A DNA stretch of 64,000 nt from Caulifigura coniformis (GTDB taxonomy: Bacteria; Planctomycetota; Planctomycetia; Planctomycetales; Planctomycetaceae). Where the stretch lies: NCBI RefSeq assembly GCF_007745175.1, contig NZ_CP036271.1:4042314-4106313 (forward strand), written 5' to 3'. A program made the position numbers and the translations under genes. Under the pieces are notes generated by a model. The model was not told the origin of the DNA, did not search any database, and was given only the letters and a program-made list of their open reading frames with translations. Positions 48,989 through 57,911 of this stretch are shown here, one piece after another (positions within the stretch are counted from its first letter, which is position 1; each line of letters starts with the position of its first letter).

Positions 48989-49780
48989 ATGGAAGACGGA
49001 TCATCCAGTCATCGCCCGTTCTCCGTCGTGCTGCATCAGCCCGACGTCGAGGAGACCGCGCCGCTGGAGATGCCGCCGGATGACGGCTGGTCGGTCGACG
49101 ATCTCGAGGCCGAGTATCTCAAGGCAGTCGAAGCGGCGGAACAGGCCGAGCTGCTGTCCGAAATTGCCATCGACGCGGTCTCGGACGAAGTGTCGCTCGA
49201 GCCGGTTGCCGAGGAACAGCCGGTCGAACCCGAGGTACCGGTGGAGGCGCCGTCCGAGCCGGCCTTGGATGTCGACACGGCCCAGGTTCTTGAAGCACTG
49301 CTGTTCGTGGGAGGCGCGGCGCTCAGTCCGCGTCGGCTGGCGGATGTCGTGAATACGTCCGTCGACGAAGTGGAAGCCCGGATCGACGAGCTGAACCGGC
49401 GTTACCGGGGGGAGCGTCGACCGTATTTCATTGAACTCGAAGACGGGCATTATCGCCTCGCGATCGAAAGCGAATTTGAAGCCGTGCGGAGCCGCGTCCA
49501 TGGGCAAGGGCCGCGGGACGTCCGGCTTGCGCCGGATGCGCTGGAGGTGCTGGCTCTGGTGGCTTACCAGCAGCCGCTTTCCAAAGAGGAGCTTGTCGCC
49601 AGCGGCAAGCCGGAGGCCGATTCGATTGTCCGCCAGCTGATCCGGCGGGACCTGGTGACCATCAGTCGCGGAGAGGACGGGAAGTCGATTCTCTATTCGA
49701 CGAGCCCGCGGTTCCTCGAACTCTTCGGGCTGCGGTCGCTGAACGATCTGCCGCGGGCAGAAGACCTGCGGTTCAAGTAG
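48989..49780 (+). CDS. scpB: Segregation and condensation protein B
   Basis: ScpB is a winged-helix dimer that joins SMC and ScpA in chromosome condensation. The 263-residue product has its two winged helices at about residues 95-250 (VLEALLFVGGAALSPRRLAD and APDALEVLALVAYQQPLSKE), ending LFGLRSLNDLPR. A distinct acidic segment of about 90 residues (rich in Glu, Val and Pro) precedes the first domain. The ATG at 48989 has GAGGAG upstream. Its stop overlaps the convergent helical protein gene by 8 bases. scpA is not adjacent. Confidence 0.92.
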   Translation: MEDGSSSHRPFSVVLHQPDVEETAPLEMPPDDGWSVDDLEAEYLKAVEAAEQAELLSEIAIDAVSDEVSLEPVAEEQPVEPEVPVEAPSEPALDVDTAQVLEALLFVGGAALSPRRLADVVNTSVDEVEARIDELNRRYRGERRPYFIELEDGHYRLAIESEFEAVRSRVHGQGPRDVRLAPDALEVLALVAYQQPLSKEELVASGKPEADSIVRQLIRRDLVTISRGEDGKSILYSTSPRFLELFGLRSLNDLPRAEDLRFK

Positions 49781-52283
49781 CGGGTTTCGCGGCGGCCTGC
49801 AGTTCGATCTGCTCGAAGGCCCGTTTTGTGTCAGGGCCGCCAAGTTCCGGATACACGATGCGCGTCGACAGGATCAGTTTCCTGCACTCGGACGCCTGCC
49901 CGAGGGCGAGGAGGACCCGGGCCAGCCGCAGACGGGCGGCGAACCACGTTGCACTCCCCTGCTTCTGCTGCGCCTCGTGTCGTTGCCAGAAGTCGCGGGC
50001 ACGGGCGAGTTCTTTCGGGTCGCCTGTCCGCTCGAGTGCTTCGGCAAAACGGGGCGCGAGTTCCGGCCTGCGAGTCGAGGCGTCCTCGAACATTCGGGCC
50101 GCCTCCGCGAAACGTCCGGAGGCGAAAAGGGCTTCGGCTTCGCATACCGCCAGCAGCATCCGGTCGTCATCCGTCAGGTCGGGGGATTGCAGGCGCACGC
50201 GGGTGATCGTCGCCAGTTCGAGTCGAGCGAGCTCCGCACGCCGGGCCCCTTCCAGCTGCCGGCCAGCGGCGTTCAGCTTGCGCAGCACGTCGAGCAGGTC
50301 GCCTGTTGAAATGGTCAGCAATTGATCGAGGGTTGTGGTCGCCTCTCTGTACCGTGCAGTCGCGACCAGGCAGACCAGCCGCAGTGCGGCCGCATCGTGT
50401 TCCAGCAGTCGCCACTCCTCGGAATCGTCGGACGGGGCGGGTTGCGGCATCCGGTTCAGGAGCGTGAGCACATCGTCGAACTTCGGGGCGGAGACTGCGG
50501 AGAGGAGTCGTGCGGCGTTCAGGAGGCGATGGGCGGATGAGACATCGGTTCCGGGCTCGCTGAGGAGCCGCTGTGAGAGTCGACCGGCATCGGCGTCCCA
50601 GTCTCGAGCACTCCGTCCGTCGAAGGAATCGGTGGAGCCTGAGCGAATCTGCTCGAGCGCCCCGAGCGTCGCGCGAACTGCTCGTTCGAGTGATTCCCGG
50701 GCCCTGGGATGAGCGGGCGGCATTCTCCGATCGGCGTCGACGATTGAGGCAGGGCGTCCCGTCTGCTCGGCGAAGGCCCCAAGCATCGCTGCGGCGTCGC
50801 CGGCGGTCTCATCCTCCGGAAAGCGATTGAGGTGATCGAGAAGCGCCCGTTGGTACTCGTTGCGATCGTCGATGCTTCCGGTCTTCGCGGAGACCCGGCC
50901 GCGGCAATAGGCCGCCAGGAGCGACGCGCGGGCCGCGTACATCGGTGCCGAGGCGTCACGGGCGACGTGCTCGCACTCGGCGATGGCTTCCTCGAACCGT
51001 TGCGACTCGACGAGCAGCGAGGCAGTCATGAATCGCAGTTCGGCGCGGCCGGCTGGAACGGTGGCGGCGTCGGCGGCCGCCCGGAAGGTGTCGATCGATT
51101 CGTTCCGCTGGCCGGCGCGGAACTCGCGGTTCCCGCGGCGGACGAGCGCCGCTGCATCGGCCCCGTAGGAATCGACCTGCTGCGCCTGCAGCAGGAGGAA
51201 CTCGTTGCGCAGCCGCCAGGGACCGTTGACGTTGGCCTGCCCTTCCCTGGCGTTTGCGAGGAGATGTTCCCGTTGCGGGCCGGCATTCGTCGCCATCGTG
51301 AGAACGGCCTCGACATGGAGCGCGCGGAGGCGGTCGTTGATGTCTTCCAGCTCGGCCTTCGAGTCCACAAGCCAGCGGGCCGCGGCGTCGGCGCGCCCCT
51401 GGTCGAGTTCGAACCTTGCCAGTTCTGCGACGGCGTCCTGGCGCGCCGCCAGCGAACTGCGGTCGTTCATCACCTGCCGGACGAGTTGCCGCAGCTGATT
51501 CTCATCGCCTGTCAGGCGGGCGATGCGAATGGCGAAGCCTTTCAAGGCCGAGGTCGTGCCGCGTTCCGAGGAGCCGGCAAGCCGCTTGATGACCTCTTCC
51601 GCGAGCCGAATGCCGCGATCTTTCTCCCGTGTCGTTTCAGCCAGTTCGGCCGCCCGCAGGGCGAGGTCGATCGATTTCAGTCGTGCCGCGTGAATCAAAA
51701 CGACGAGTTCCCGACGGGACAGGTCGTCGGGGGCGCGGTCGGCGACGGGCCTGCTCGCGGAGGCGGCGGCGGATCCGATCCAATCGTCCAGGGCCGCTCG
51801 TGATTCCAGGATCTGCTCCAGGGTGGACCGCCGCGCAGGGACGTCATCGGGATCGGCGGTCCAGTTCCACAGGGCGAGTTCCGCGGCATCCAGTCGCCGG
51901 TAAACGCGTTCGAGAGACACCGCCTCGATCCGGGGATAGGCCTCGTTGCCCCGATACTCGCCGAGGGCTTCCTCGGCGCGTGTTCGCAGAAAGGCCTGTT
52001 CCTCGGCCGTCGTCGAGTGCCACGCATGCTGCGCGAAGGTTCGCGACAACTCGACGGCGAGCTGCACTGATTCGGCCGACTCCGCCGGCAGTTCCGCCCG
52101 GCGATCGAGCCCATATCGCTCTGCGACTCCGAACAGCCCGCGCTCCCGAAGGCCTTCGAAATAGGCGGCCGTCAACGAGGGCTCCTGGCCGGACGCCCAG
52201 CTGGCCGCCAGCATTGCCGCCAGCGCGGCGGTTGCGGCAGTCGTCGCGCGGCGGGGCGTCAGAAAAGCGGCGATCCATCCCAT
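49773..52283 (-). CDS. Large exported helical-repeat (TPR-like) protein
   Basis: The 836-residue product has a signal peptide (AATAALAAMLAASWASGQE) and is almost entirely helical. Regularly spaced Ala/Leu/Arg-rich helix pairs resemble TPR or Sel1-like solenoids (FDVL-type turns such as GQRNESIDTFRAAADAATV and GRFAEAARMFEDASTRRPE). No catalytic motif was found. It is probably a periplasmic scaffold. The start at 52283 gives a clean signal peptide; the frame opens at 52337. It lies 80 bases downstream of the heme-binding protein gene on the same strand, so they may be co-transcribed. Confidence 0.65.
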   Translation of the reverse strand: MGWIAAFLTPRRATTAATAALAAMLAASWASGQEPSLTAAYFEGLRERGLFGVAERYGLDRRAELPAESAESVQLAVELSRTFAQHAWHSTTAEEQAFLRTRAEEALGEYRGNEAYPRIEAVSLERVYRRLDAAELALWNWTADPDDVPARRSTLEQILESRAALDDWIGSAAASASRPVADRAPDDLSRRELVVLIHAARLKSIDLALRAAELAETTREKDRGIRLAEEVIKRLAGSSERGTTSALKGFAIRIARLTGDENQLRQLVRQVMNDRSSLAARQDAVAELARFELDQGRADAAARWLVDSKAELEDINDRLRALHVEAVLTMATNAGPQREHLLANAREGQANVNGPWRLRNEFLLLQAQQVDSYGADAAALVRRGNREFRAGQRNESIDTFRAAADAATVPAGRAELRFMTASLLVESQRFEEAIAECEHVARDASAPMYAARASLLAAYCRGRVSAKTGSIDDRNEYQRALLDHLNRFPEDETAGDAAAMLGAFAEQTGRPASIVDADRRMPPAHPRARESLERAVRATLGALEQIRSGSTDSFDGRSARDWDADAGRLSQRLLSEPGTDVSSAHRLLNAARLLSAVSAPKFDDVLTLLNRMPQPAPSDDSEEWRLLEHDAAALRLVCLVATARYREATTTLDQLLTISTGDLLDVLRKLNAAGRQLEGARRAELARLELATITRVRLQSPDLTDDDRMLLAVCEAEALFASGRFAEAARMFEDASTRRPELAPRFAEALERTGDPKELARARDFWQRHEAQQKQGSATWFAARLRLARVLLALGQASECRKLILSTRIVYPELGGPDTKRAFEQIELQAAAKPAT

Positions 52284-52363
52284 ACAGGGACGATACGACT
52301 GTCCGGAAACAGGGACAATACGACTGTCGCCGGACACTCTCCCATTGCGCGTCGGCCGTCGCC

Positions 52364-55300
52364 TTATTTCACGGGGGTTTTGCTCATCACGAAGGCGAAC
52401 AGGTCGCGAACCTCTTCGTCGGTCAGTTTTTCGAGCAGGCCGTCCGGCATGAGTGACGTCCGCATGGCCTGCTTTTCCTCGACGTCGTCGCGATTGAGGA
52501 GCGTCGTCTGGTTGTTGGCGCCCCGGATCGTGACGGTCGTCGGCGTTTCCTGGTCGATCAGACCAGTGAGGACCCGGCCGTCCTTCATCGCGATGCCAAA
52601 CTGCGTGAACTCCTCACGGATCGCGGCGGAAGGGTCGACGATCGCCACGGCGAGGAAATCGAGCTTCTCGCGGTCGTAGCCGGTGAGGTTGGGGCCTGTC
52701 TGACCCCCTTCCCCGAACAGCGTGTGGCAGGTGGCGCAATTCTTCTGAAAGAGGGCGCGTCCCTTGCCCGCGTCTCCGGCCGGCGACTGCGCCGTTCCTG
52801 ACTTGATCAGCCGGGTGAGCCGATCGATCTGGAGCTTCTTCTCTTCGGAGGTGGCGCGCGTTTTCCCCCAGAACCGGTCGAGCTCTCTGTCGAGGTCGGG
52901 GTCCTGATGGAGCCGCATCTGCTGGATGAGATCGAGGGGGATCTCAGTCGATTTCATGCGGGACTGGGCGACTTCCTGCACGAGGGCCTTTGACCAGGGA
53001 GCCCGACTCGCGAGGAGCCTGAGGGCGACGCTGCGCAGGTCGAGCTCATCCGGGATCGAACTATGCCACCGATTGCAGACATCCTTGCCAATCGACACGT
53101 CGTCGTAGGCCATGAGTGCCTGAAGCGATGCCCGCTTGATCGGAACGGAAGGAGAAGCGAGGAGACGGACCAGCACCGCGGCCGCCCTGGGGCGTGGCGT
53201 CGCTCCGAATGCCTCGATGAGGGCGAGCCGGGATGCGATGGCTGACTTCTCACTGGCCACGACGTTCAGGGCTTCGGCGATCGCTTTCTCGTCTCCGAGC
53301 TTGATGCCGACGAGCAGTTCAGAGCCTGCGCCGCCTGCGGAGTTCGCAGCGAGGATGCTGGCCAGTTCTTTCGGGACGTCTGACAGGTCGCGGCCCGCAA
53401 AGGCTTCGAGGAATCCCTCCGCCAGCTTCTGCCGATGGGCGGGTGACGGGGCCGATTGGAACAGGCTGAGGCAGGCGTCGTAACACGCGGTCCGCCGTGC
53501 AGGATCATCGCCCGCGAGCAGTGCTTCGAGAGCGAAGCGCTGCGTCATCCGGGCAAGGACCGTTTCACCGATGATTGGTCGATTCCAGATGCCGGCGTCC
53601 TTGAGGATGGCCAGCATGGCCTCGCGATCCTGGCCGCAGTGGGCCTCGATGGCCCACCAGATCAGCAGCGGAACCTGCGAGTCGGTTGCATCTTCGTCGT
53701 GCGTGACCAGACCCTGAACGATCGCGGCCGCGGCATCAGCTTTGAGCCGCTTGGCCGTGGAAGCGAGCTGAGAGCGAACCTGAATGTAAGATTCTTCGCG
53801 GGCCAGACGAGCGAGTCGTTCGACGGTGGCGGCTTCGGCACGACGCCGGTCGCCGACGAGTCGGACGGTCCAGCGGCGGACGTGTTCATCGGGATGGTCG
53901 AGCAGAGTGCGGGCGAGGGCCTCGTCGAACCAGCCCCGCCAGTGCAATGCCCAGACGGCCTCGAGGGCTCCGGGTTCGTTTTTTCCTGCCAGAGTGATCA
54001 GCTTCGAATGAGCGGGATCGCCGGCGCGCTCGCCGAGAAGCCGCACGGCCGTGAATCGCTGCCACTTATCCGGATGCTTCAGCAGGGCGATCAATTCGTC
54101 GTCGGAGGCCCTGGAAATGTCGAACGACCCGGACGGTTTCTTCAACCCGCGCAGGCGATAGATGCGACCGCTGGTCTTGTGCCAGTTGTCGCGGGGATCG
54201 ACGTGCGTCAACCGGGTGTCGTACCAGTCTGCGATGTAGACCCCGCCATCGGGCCCGACCTTGATATCAACGGGACGGAACCACTTGTCGGGCGTGGTGA
54301 CCGGGACGGGGAGATCTTTCGTGGCGTAGGTCGAGCCGTCGGGCATGAGGTCGCTGGCCCAGACGCGGTTGTGAAGCGCGTTGGCCGAGATGATGCGTCC
54401 GCGATAGGTCTCGGGGAGGGAGTTTGCATCGTTGATGCAGAATGTCTGCGGGAAGCGGACGTCGTCCCCTTCGTGCCGCATGTGCTGGAAGTAGCCGAAG
54501 GCGTAAGGATTCGTGAGCGGACCATGCTTGGCCCAGTTTTTGACGCCGTAGCTTCCCTGGGCGTAGAACATGCCTCGCGTTCCACCGCCGTTCGTGCCCG
54601 AGAACAGGCGTCCTTTGGCATCAAACTCGAGGGAGAACGTGTTGCCACCCCCTTCGGCGAAGACCTCGAAGATCTTCGTGACTGGGTGGTAGCGCCACAT
54701 GCACTGCCCCTGAAACGCCACGTTCTTCGAGACGGCCGAAGAGATGCGTCCGGTCGTGGTGCTGCCGTTCGCGCCGTACAGCCAGCCGTCGGGTCCCCAG
54801 GCGAGGCTGTTCGCCACGGAATGGGTGTCTTCCAGTCCGAAGCCGGAGAGGTGGACCTCGGGATCTCCGTCAGGAACGTCGTCGCGATTCGCGTCGGGAT
54901 AGAACAGCAGGTAGGGGGCGTTCAGCACCCAGATCCCTCCCCTGCCGGAGAGCGCGGCCGTCGCGATGTTCAGGCCGGTGATGACATCCTTCTGCGAGTC
55001 GAACTCGCCATCGCCGTTGGTATCTTCGAAGACGGTGATCTTGTCGGCGCCGGGAGTTCCGTGCGGCGGCGGATCGGGCACCTTGTCGAAGACGGCGCGG
55101 AGGTACTGGTCGTAGCGCACGACCTTCAGACCGGCCGGAAACGGGTACTGCAGGTACTGCACGACCCACATGCGGCCCCGCTCATCGAAGCTGAGATAGA
55201 GTGGCTGGGCGACGTTCGGCTCGGCTGCCACGAGGTCCATCGCCAGACCGTCCGCCAGCTGAAACTGCTTGACCGCTTCGGGGGCGGGCGTCGGAGAGGA

Positions 55301-55465
55301 GTCGTCGCCAATCGCTCCCTTTCCCTGAAAGGAGCGAATGAACTGCTCAACGTCCTCCGATCCGGCCAGGCCCTCCTTGAACCGGTTCCGGCCGGACGGC
55401 TGATCGTCCGCAAAACCGAGCCCGGCGATCATTGACAGCGCAGCGGCAGCAACAGCGATTCGCAT
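52364..55465 (-). CDS. PVC-type CxxCH heme-binding protein with membrane-bound dehydrogenase and HEAT-like domains
   Basis: The 1033-residue exported product begins with a signal peptide (IAVAAAALSMIAGLGFAD). A beta-propeller dehydrogenase-like domain spans about residues 60-480 (DGLAMDLVAAEPNVAQPLYL, SVANSLAWGPDGWLYGANG, DIKVGPDGGVYIADWYD). HEAT-like helical repeats fill about 480-890. A c-type heme domain closes it, with the motif NCATCHTLFGEGGQTGPN. This three-part layout is a hallmark of Planctomycetes and Verrucomicrobia and is suspected in sugar or polymer oxidation. The start at 55465 follows the signal-peptide rule; the frame opens at 55552. Confidence 0.93.
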   Translation of the reverse strand: MRIAVAAAALSMIAGLGFADDQPSGRNRFKEGLAGSEDVEQFIRSFQGKGAIGDDSSPTPAPEAVKQFQLADGLAMDLVAAEPNVAQPLYLSFDERGRMWVVQYLQYPFPAGLKVVRYDQYLRAVFDKVPDPPPHGTPGADKITVFEDTNGDGEFDSQKDVITGLNIATAALSGRGGIWVLNAPYLLFYPDANRDDVPDGDPEVHLSGFGLEDTHSVANSLAWGPDGWLYGANGSTTTGRISSAVSKNVAFQGQCMWRYHPVTKIFEVFAEGGGNTFSLEFDAKGRLFSGTNGGGTRGMFYAQGSYGVKNWAKHGPLTNPYAFGYFQHMRHEGDDVRFPQTFCINDANSLPETYRGRIISANALHNRVWASDLMPDGSTYATKDLPVPVTTPDKWFRPVDIKVGPDGGVYIADWYDTRLTHVDPRDNWHKTSGRIYRLRGLKKPSGSFDISRASDDELIALLKHPDKWQRFTAVRLLGERAGDPAHSKLITLAGKNEPGALEAVWALHWRGWFDEALARTLLDHPDEHVRRWTVRLVGDRRRAEAATVERLARLAREESYIQVRSQLASTAKRLKADAAAAIVQGLVTHDEDATDSQVPLLIWWAIEAHCGQDREAMLAILKDAGIWNRPIIGETVLARMTQRFALEALLAGDDPARRTACYDACLSLFQSAPSPAHRQKLAEGFLEAFAGRDLSDVPKELASILAANSAGGAGSELLVGIKLGDEKAIAEALNVVASEKSAIASRLALIEAFGATPRPRAAAVLVRLLASPSVPIKRASLQALMAYDDVSIGKDVCNRWHSSIPDELDLRSVALRLLASRAPWSKALVQEVAQSRMKSTEIPLDLIQQMRLHQDPDLDRELDRFWGKTRATSEEKKLQIDRLTRLIKSGTAQSPAGDAGKGRALFQKNCATCHTLFGEGGQTGPNLTGYDREKLDFLAVAIVDPSAAIREEFTQFGIAMKDGRVLTGLIDQETPTTVTIRGANNQTTLLNRDDVEEKQAMRTSLMPDGLLEKLTDEEVRDLFAFVMSKTPVK

Positions 55466-55617
55466 TGCGGCTCCTGGGTGGCGTGGCGAATCCGAAGTAC
55501 GAGGGACCGGCCGAGCGTCTCGATGCGCCGCCACCCTTCCCCATGCACTCACGCGCCGTGATCAACTGGCTGGGGGAGAATGTGGCGTGCGATTGGCCTG
55601 ACGACAGGTGTGGCGAA

Positions 55618-56208
55618 TTACTTCTTCGCCAGTTCGGCCTCGATGGCGCTGACGACGGCTTCGGCGCTGGGTTCCGTCTTCGGCGAGAACCGGGCGATGA
55701 CCTGGCCGTCGCGACCAACCAGGAACTTCTCGAAGTTCCAGCTGATCTTTCCGGGACCCGCCGGCTTGGTGGGGGTCGCCGTGAGCTGCTTGTAGAGGGG
55801 CGCGGCATTTTCGCCGTTCACATCGACCTTGGCGAACATGTCGAAGGTGACGCCGTAGTTCTGAGTGCAGAAGGCCTTGATCTCTTCGGCGGTGCCTGGC
55901 TCCTGGCTTCCGAACTGGTTGCACGGGAAGCCGAGGACGACGAAGCCCTGGTCCTTGTACTTATCGTGCAGGCGCTGGAGCGGCTTGTACTGGCCGGTCA
56001 GCCCGCATTCGCTGGCAACGTTCACGATCAGGACGACCTTGCCCTCGTACTTCGCGAGGTCGACGTCCTGTCCTTCCAGCGACTTCATGGTGTGGCTGAG
56101 GACGCCGGGCATCTGAGCTTTCACCTGGGGCTTGGTCTCTTCGGCGACAACGGCAAACTGGGCGGTGAGGGCAACCGTGGCGGCAATCGCAAACAACGAG
56201 CGAGGCAT
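55618..56208 (-). CDS. Exported glutathione peroxidase-like thiol peroxidase
   Basis: The 196-residue product has a signal peptide (LFAIAATVALTAQFAVVAEE) followed by the GPx fold. The catalytic tetrad region reads NVASECGLTGQY (Cys68 in place of selenocysteine), GFPCNQFGSQEPG (Gln) and SWNFEKFLVG (Trp and Asn). It reduces peroxides with thiols, here outside the cytoplasm. The start at 56208 is used; the frame opens at 56337 but overlaps the upstream promoter zone of hemY. It is divergent from hemY. Confidence 0.92.
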   Translation of the reverse strand: MPRSLFAIAATVALTAQFAVVAEETKPQVKAQMPGVLSHTMKSLEGQDVDLAKYEGKVVLIVNVASECGLTGQYKPLQRLHDKYKDQGFVVLGFPCNQFGSQEPGTAEEIKAFCTQNYGVTFDMFAKVDVNGENAAPLYKQLTATPTKPAGPGKISWNFEKFLVGRDGQVIARFSPKTEPSAEAVVSAIEAELAKK

Positions 56209-56375
56209 GGCGGGGAAATCCAGTGGGCGGGTCCGGCGTGGGCAGGCTTCTGGCGACCGGGTCGCAAGGACGGGCCGAGCCTGCGGCATGTTCCCCAATT
56301 CTACGACCGGGGAAGACCGTTTCCTACTGTTCCGCAAGACTTGCCAGCGGGTTCGGAAACCTCAATCCTGCGGAT

Positions 56376-57911
56376 ATGCCTTCCTCACCGGCCGATCACC
56401 CGTTCCGCGTCGCCATCGTCGGGGCCGGGTTCAGCGGCCTGTCCGCGGCGATTCGGATGATTGACCTGGCGGCGGAAGCGGGGAGAGGCCTGAATCTGCA
56501 GGTTTTTGAGGGCTTCACGGCGGTCGGCGGGCTGGTGGCGACGCAGCGGCTTGGCGAGTACCTCGTCGAGCGGGGAGCGGATTCGTTCATTACGAACAAG
56601 CCGGGGGGCGTGGCGATGTGCCGCCGGCTGGGCCTGCAGGATCGGCTTGTGTCGACAGACCCGAGGTTCCGGCAGTCCTTCATTCTTCGTCACGGGCGGC
56701 CGACGCCGACTCCGGCGGGCTTTCAGCTGATTGCCCCGACACGGATCGGACCGTTCCTGAAGTCGCCCCTGCTCTCCTGGCGGGGGAAGAAACGGGTGCT
56801 GGCGGAGACGTCGATTCCACAGCGGATGGACGACGGCGAGGAATCGGTCGCCAGTTTTGTCCGGCGACGCTTCGGGGACGAGTCGTTCGAGCGAATCGTG
56901 CAACCGCTGGTCGGCGGGATTTACACGGGGGACCTCGAACGTCTGAGCCTGCGGGCGACCTTCCCGCGCTTCGAGCAGATGGAACAGCAGTGCGGGAGCG
57001 TGCTGAAGGCTCTGCGCCGGCAGCGGACCGCCGATACCAGCGGTGCCCGGTATGGGTTGTTCGTGTCGCTTCCGGGGGGGATGACGGAACTGCTCGAGGC
57101 GATGAGGGGCGAGGTCGCCCGGAGCCAGAAGTTCGTTTTCGGCGACCGCGTGGAGCGGCTTCGGCGCGGGGAGGCTGGCCAGTGGGAGGTGACGGCGGGG
57201 AGGCAGACCCACGTCTTTGATGCGGTGGTGCTGGCCTTGCCGGCGCATGGCTCGGCGAAGCTGCTTGACGCGGTGGACGCGACGCTGGCCGGGCATCTCA
57301 ATGCGATTGAGTACTCTTCTTCGGCGATCGTTCTGAGCGGGCACCGTCTGGCGGACGTTCGCCACCCCCTGGACGGCGCGGGCCTCGTCATTCCCCATGT
57401 CGAGCAGCGTCGCATTCTCGCCGTCTCGTTTGCGAGCCGGAAGTTTTCGGGGCGTGCGCCGGAGGGGCGCGTGATCCTGCGCACGTTCCTTGGCGGGGCC
57501 CTGCAGTCAGACGCGCTGGCTGCGGACGACGATGCGTTGAAGCGAGTCGTCCTCGAGGAACTCCGGTCGATCCTGGGCGTCGAGGGAAGGCCGGATTTCT
57601 GCGAAGTGGCTCGCTATCCGAGTGGCATTCCGCAGTTCGTCATCGGTCACCGGGCCCGCGTCGAGCGCATCGAGGCGAAGACGGGCGAACTTCGCGGGTT
57701 GTCGCTGGCAGGAAACGCCTATCATGGGGTCGGCATTCCGGACGCCATTCAGAGCGGCCTGTCTGCCGCGGAGAAGGCGTGGGCCGACGTGGCCGGCCGG
57801 GTGGCTGGCGACCGCGGTTCATCCGTGGGCGGCGACACGATTGCAACGCCACCGGCTCGCGGCGACGATCTCGCCGAGAGAACCCAACAATCAGCAGGAT
57901 TGACGCTATGA
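56376..57911 (+). CDS. hemY: Protoporphyrinogen oxidase (HemY type)
   Basis: HemY is the oxygen-dependent FAD enzyme oxidising protoporphyrinogen IX, or coproporphyrinogen III in some lineages. The 511-residue product has the FAD motif VAIVGAGFSGLSAAIRM, the stretch LVERGADSFITNKPGG, VQPLVGGIYTGDLERLS and the C-terminal FAD segment GLSLAGNAYHGVGIPDAIQS. The residues near the end (VAGDRGSSVGG onward) are a low-complexity tail. The start at 56376 (MPSSPADHPFRVAIVG) is family-like. The stop codon overlaps the next gene as ATGA. Confidence 0.92.
   Translation: MPSSPADHPFRVAIVGAGFSGLSAAIRMIDLAAEAGRGLNLQVFEGFTAVGGLVATQRLGEYLVERGADSFITNKPGGVAMCRRLGLQDRLVSTDPRFRQSFILRHGRPTPTPAGFQLIAPTRIGPFLKSPLLSWRGKKRVLAETSIPQRMDDGEESVASFVRRRFGDESFERIVQPLVGGIYTGDLERLSLRATFPRFEQMEQQCGSVLKALRRQRTADTSGARYGLFVSLPGGMTELLEAMRGEVARSQKFVFGDRVERLRRGEAGQWEVTAGRQTHVFDAVVLALPAHGSAKLLDAVDATLAGHLNAIEYSSSAIVLSGHRLADVRHPLDGAGLVIPHVEQRRILAVSFASRKFSGRAPEGRVILRTFLGGALQSDALAADDDALKRVVLEELRSILGVEGRPDFCEVARYPSGIPQFVIGHRARVERIEAKTGELRGLSLAGNAYHGVGIPDAIQSGLSAAEKAWADVAGRVAGDRGSSVGGDTIATPPARGDDLAERTQQSAGLTL

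Noticed and set aside
47383-48990. 535-codon open frame on the minus strand
   Set aside because: It is antisense to rpoN and has an Arg/Leu/His-rich composition without domain motifs.
53456-55435. 659-codon open frame on the plus strand
   Set aside because: It is antisense to the PVC heme protein, whose domains and heme motif are clear; the opposite frame has a low-complexity Gly/Val/Asp/Arg composition typical of high-GC shadows.
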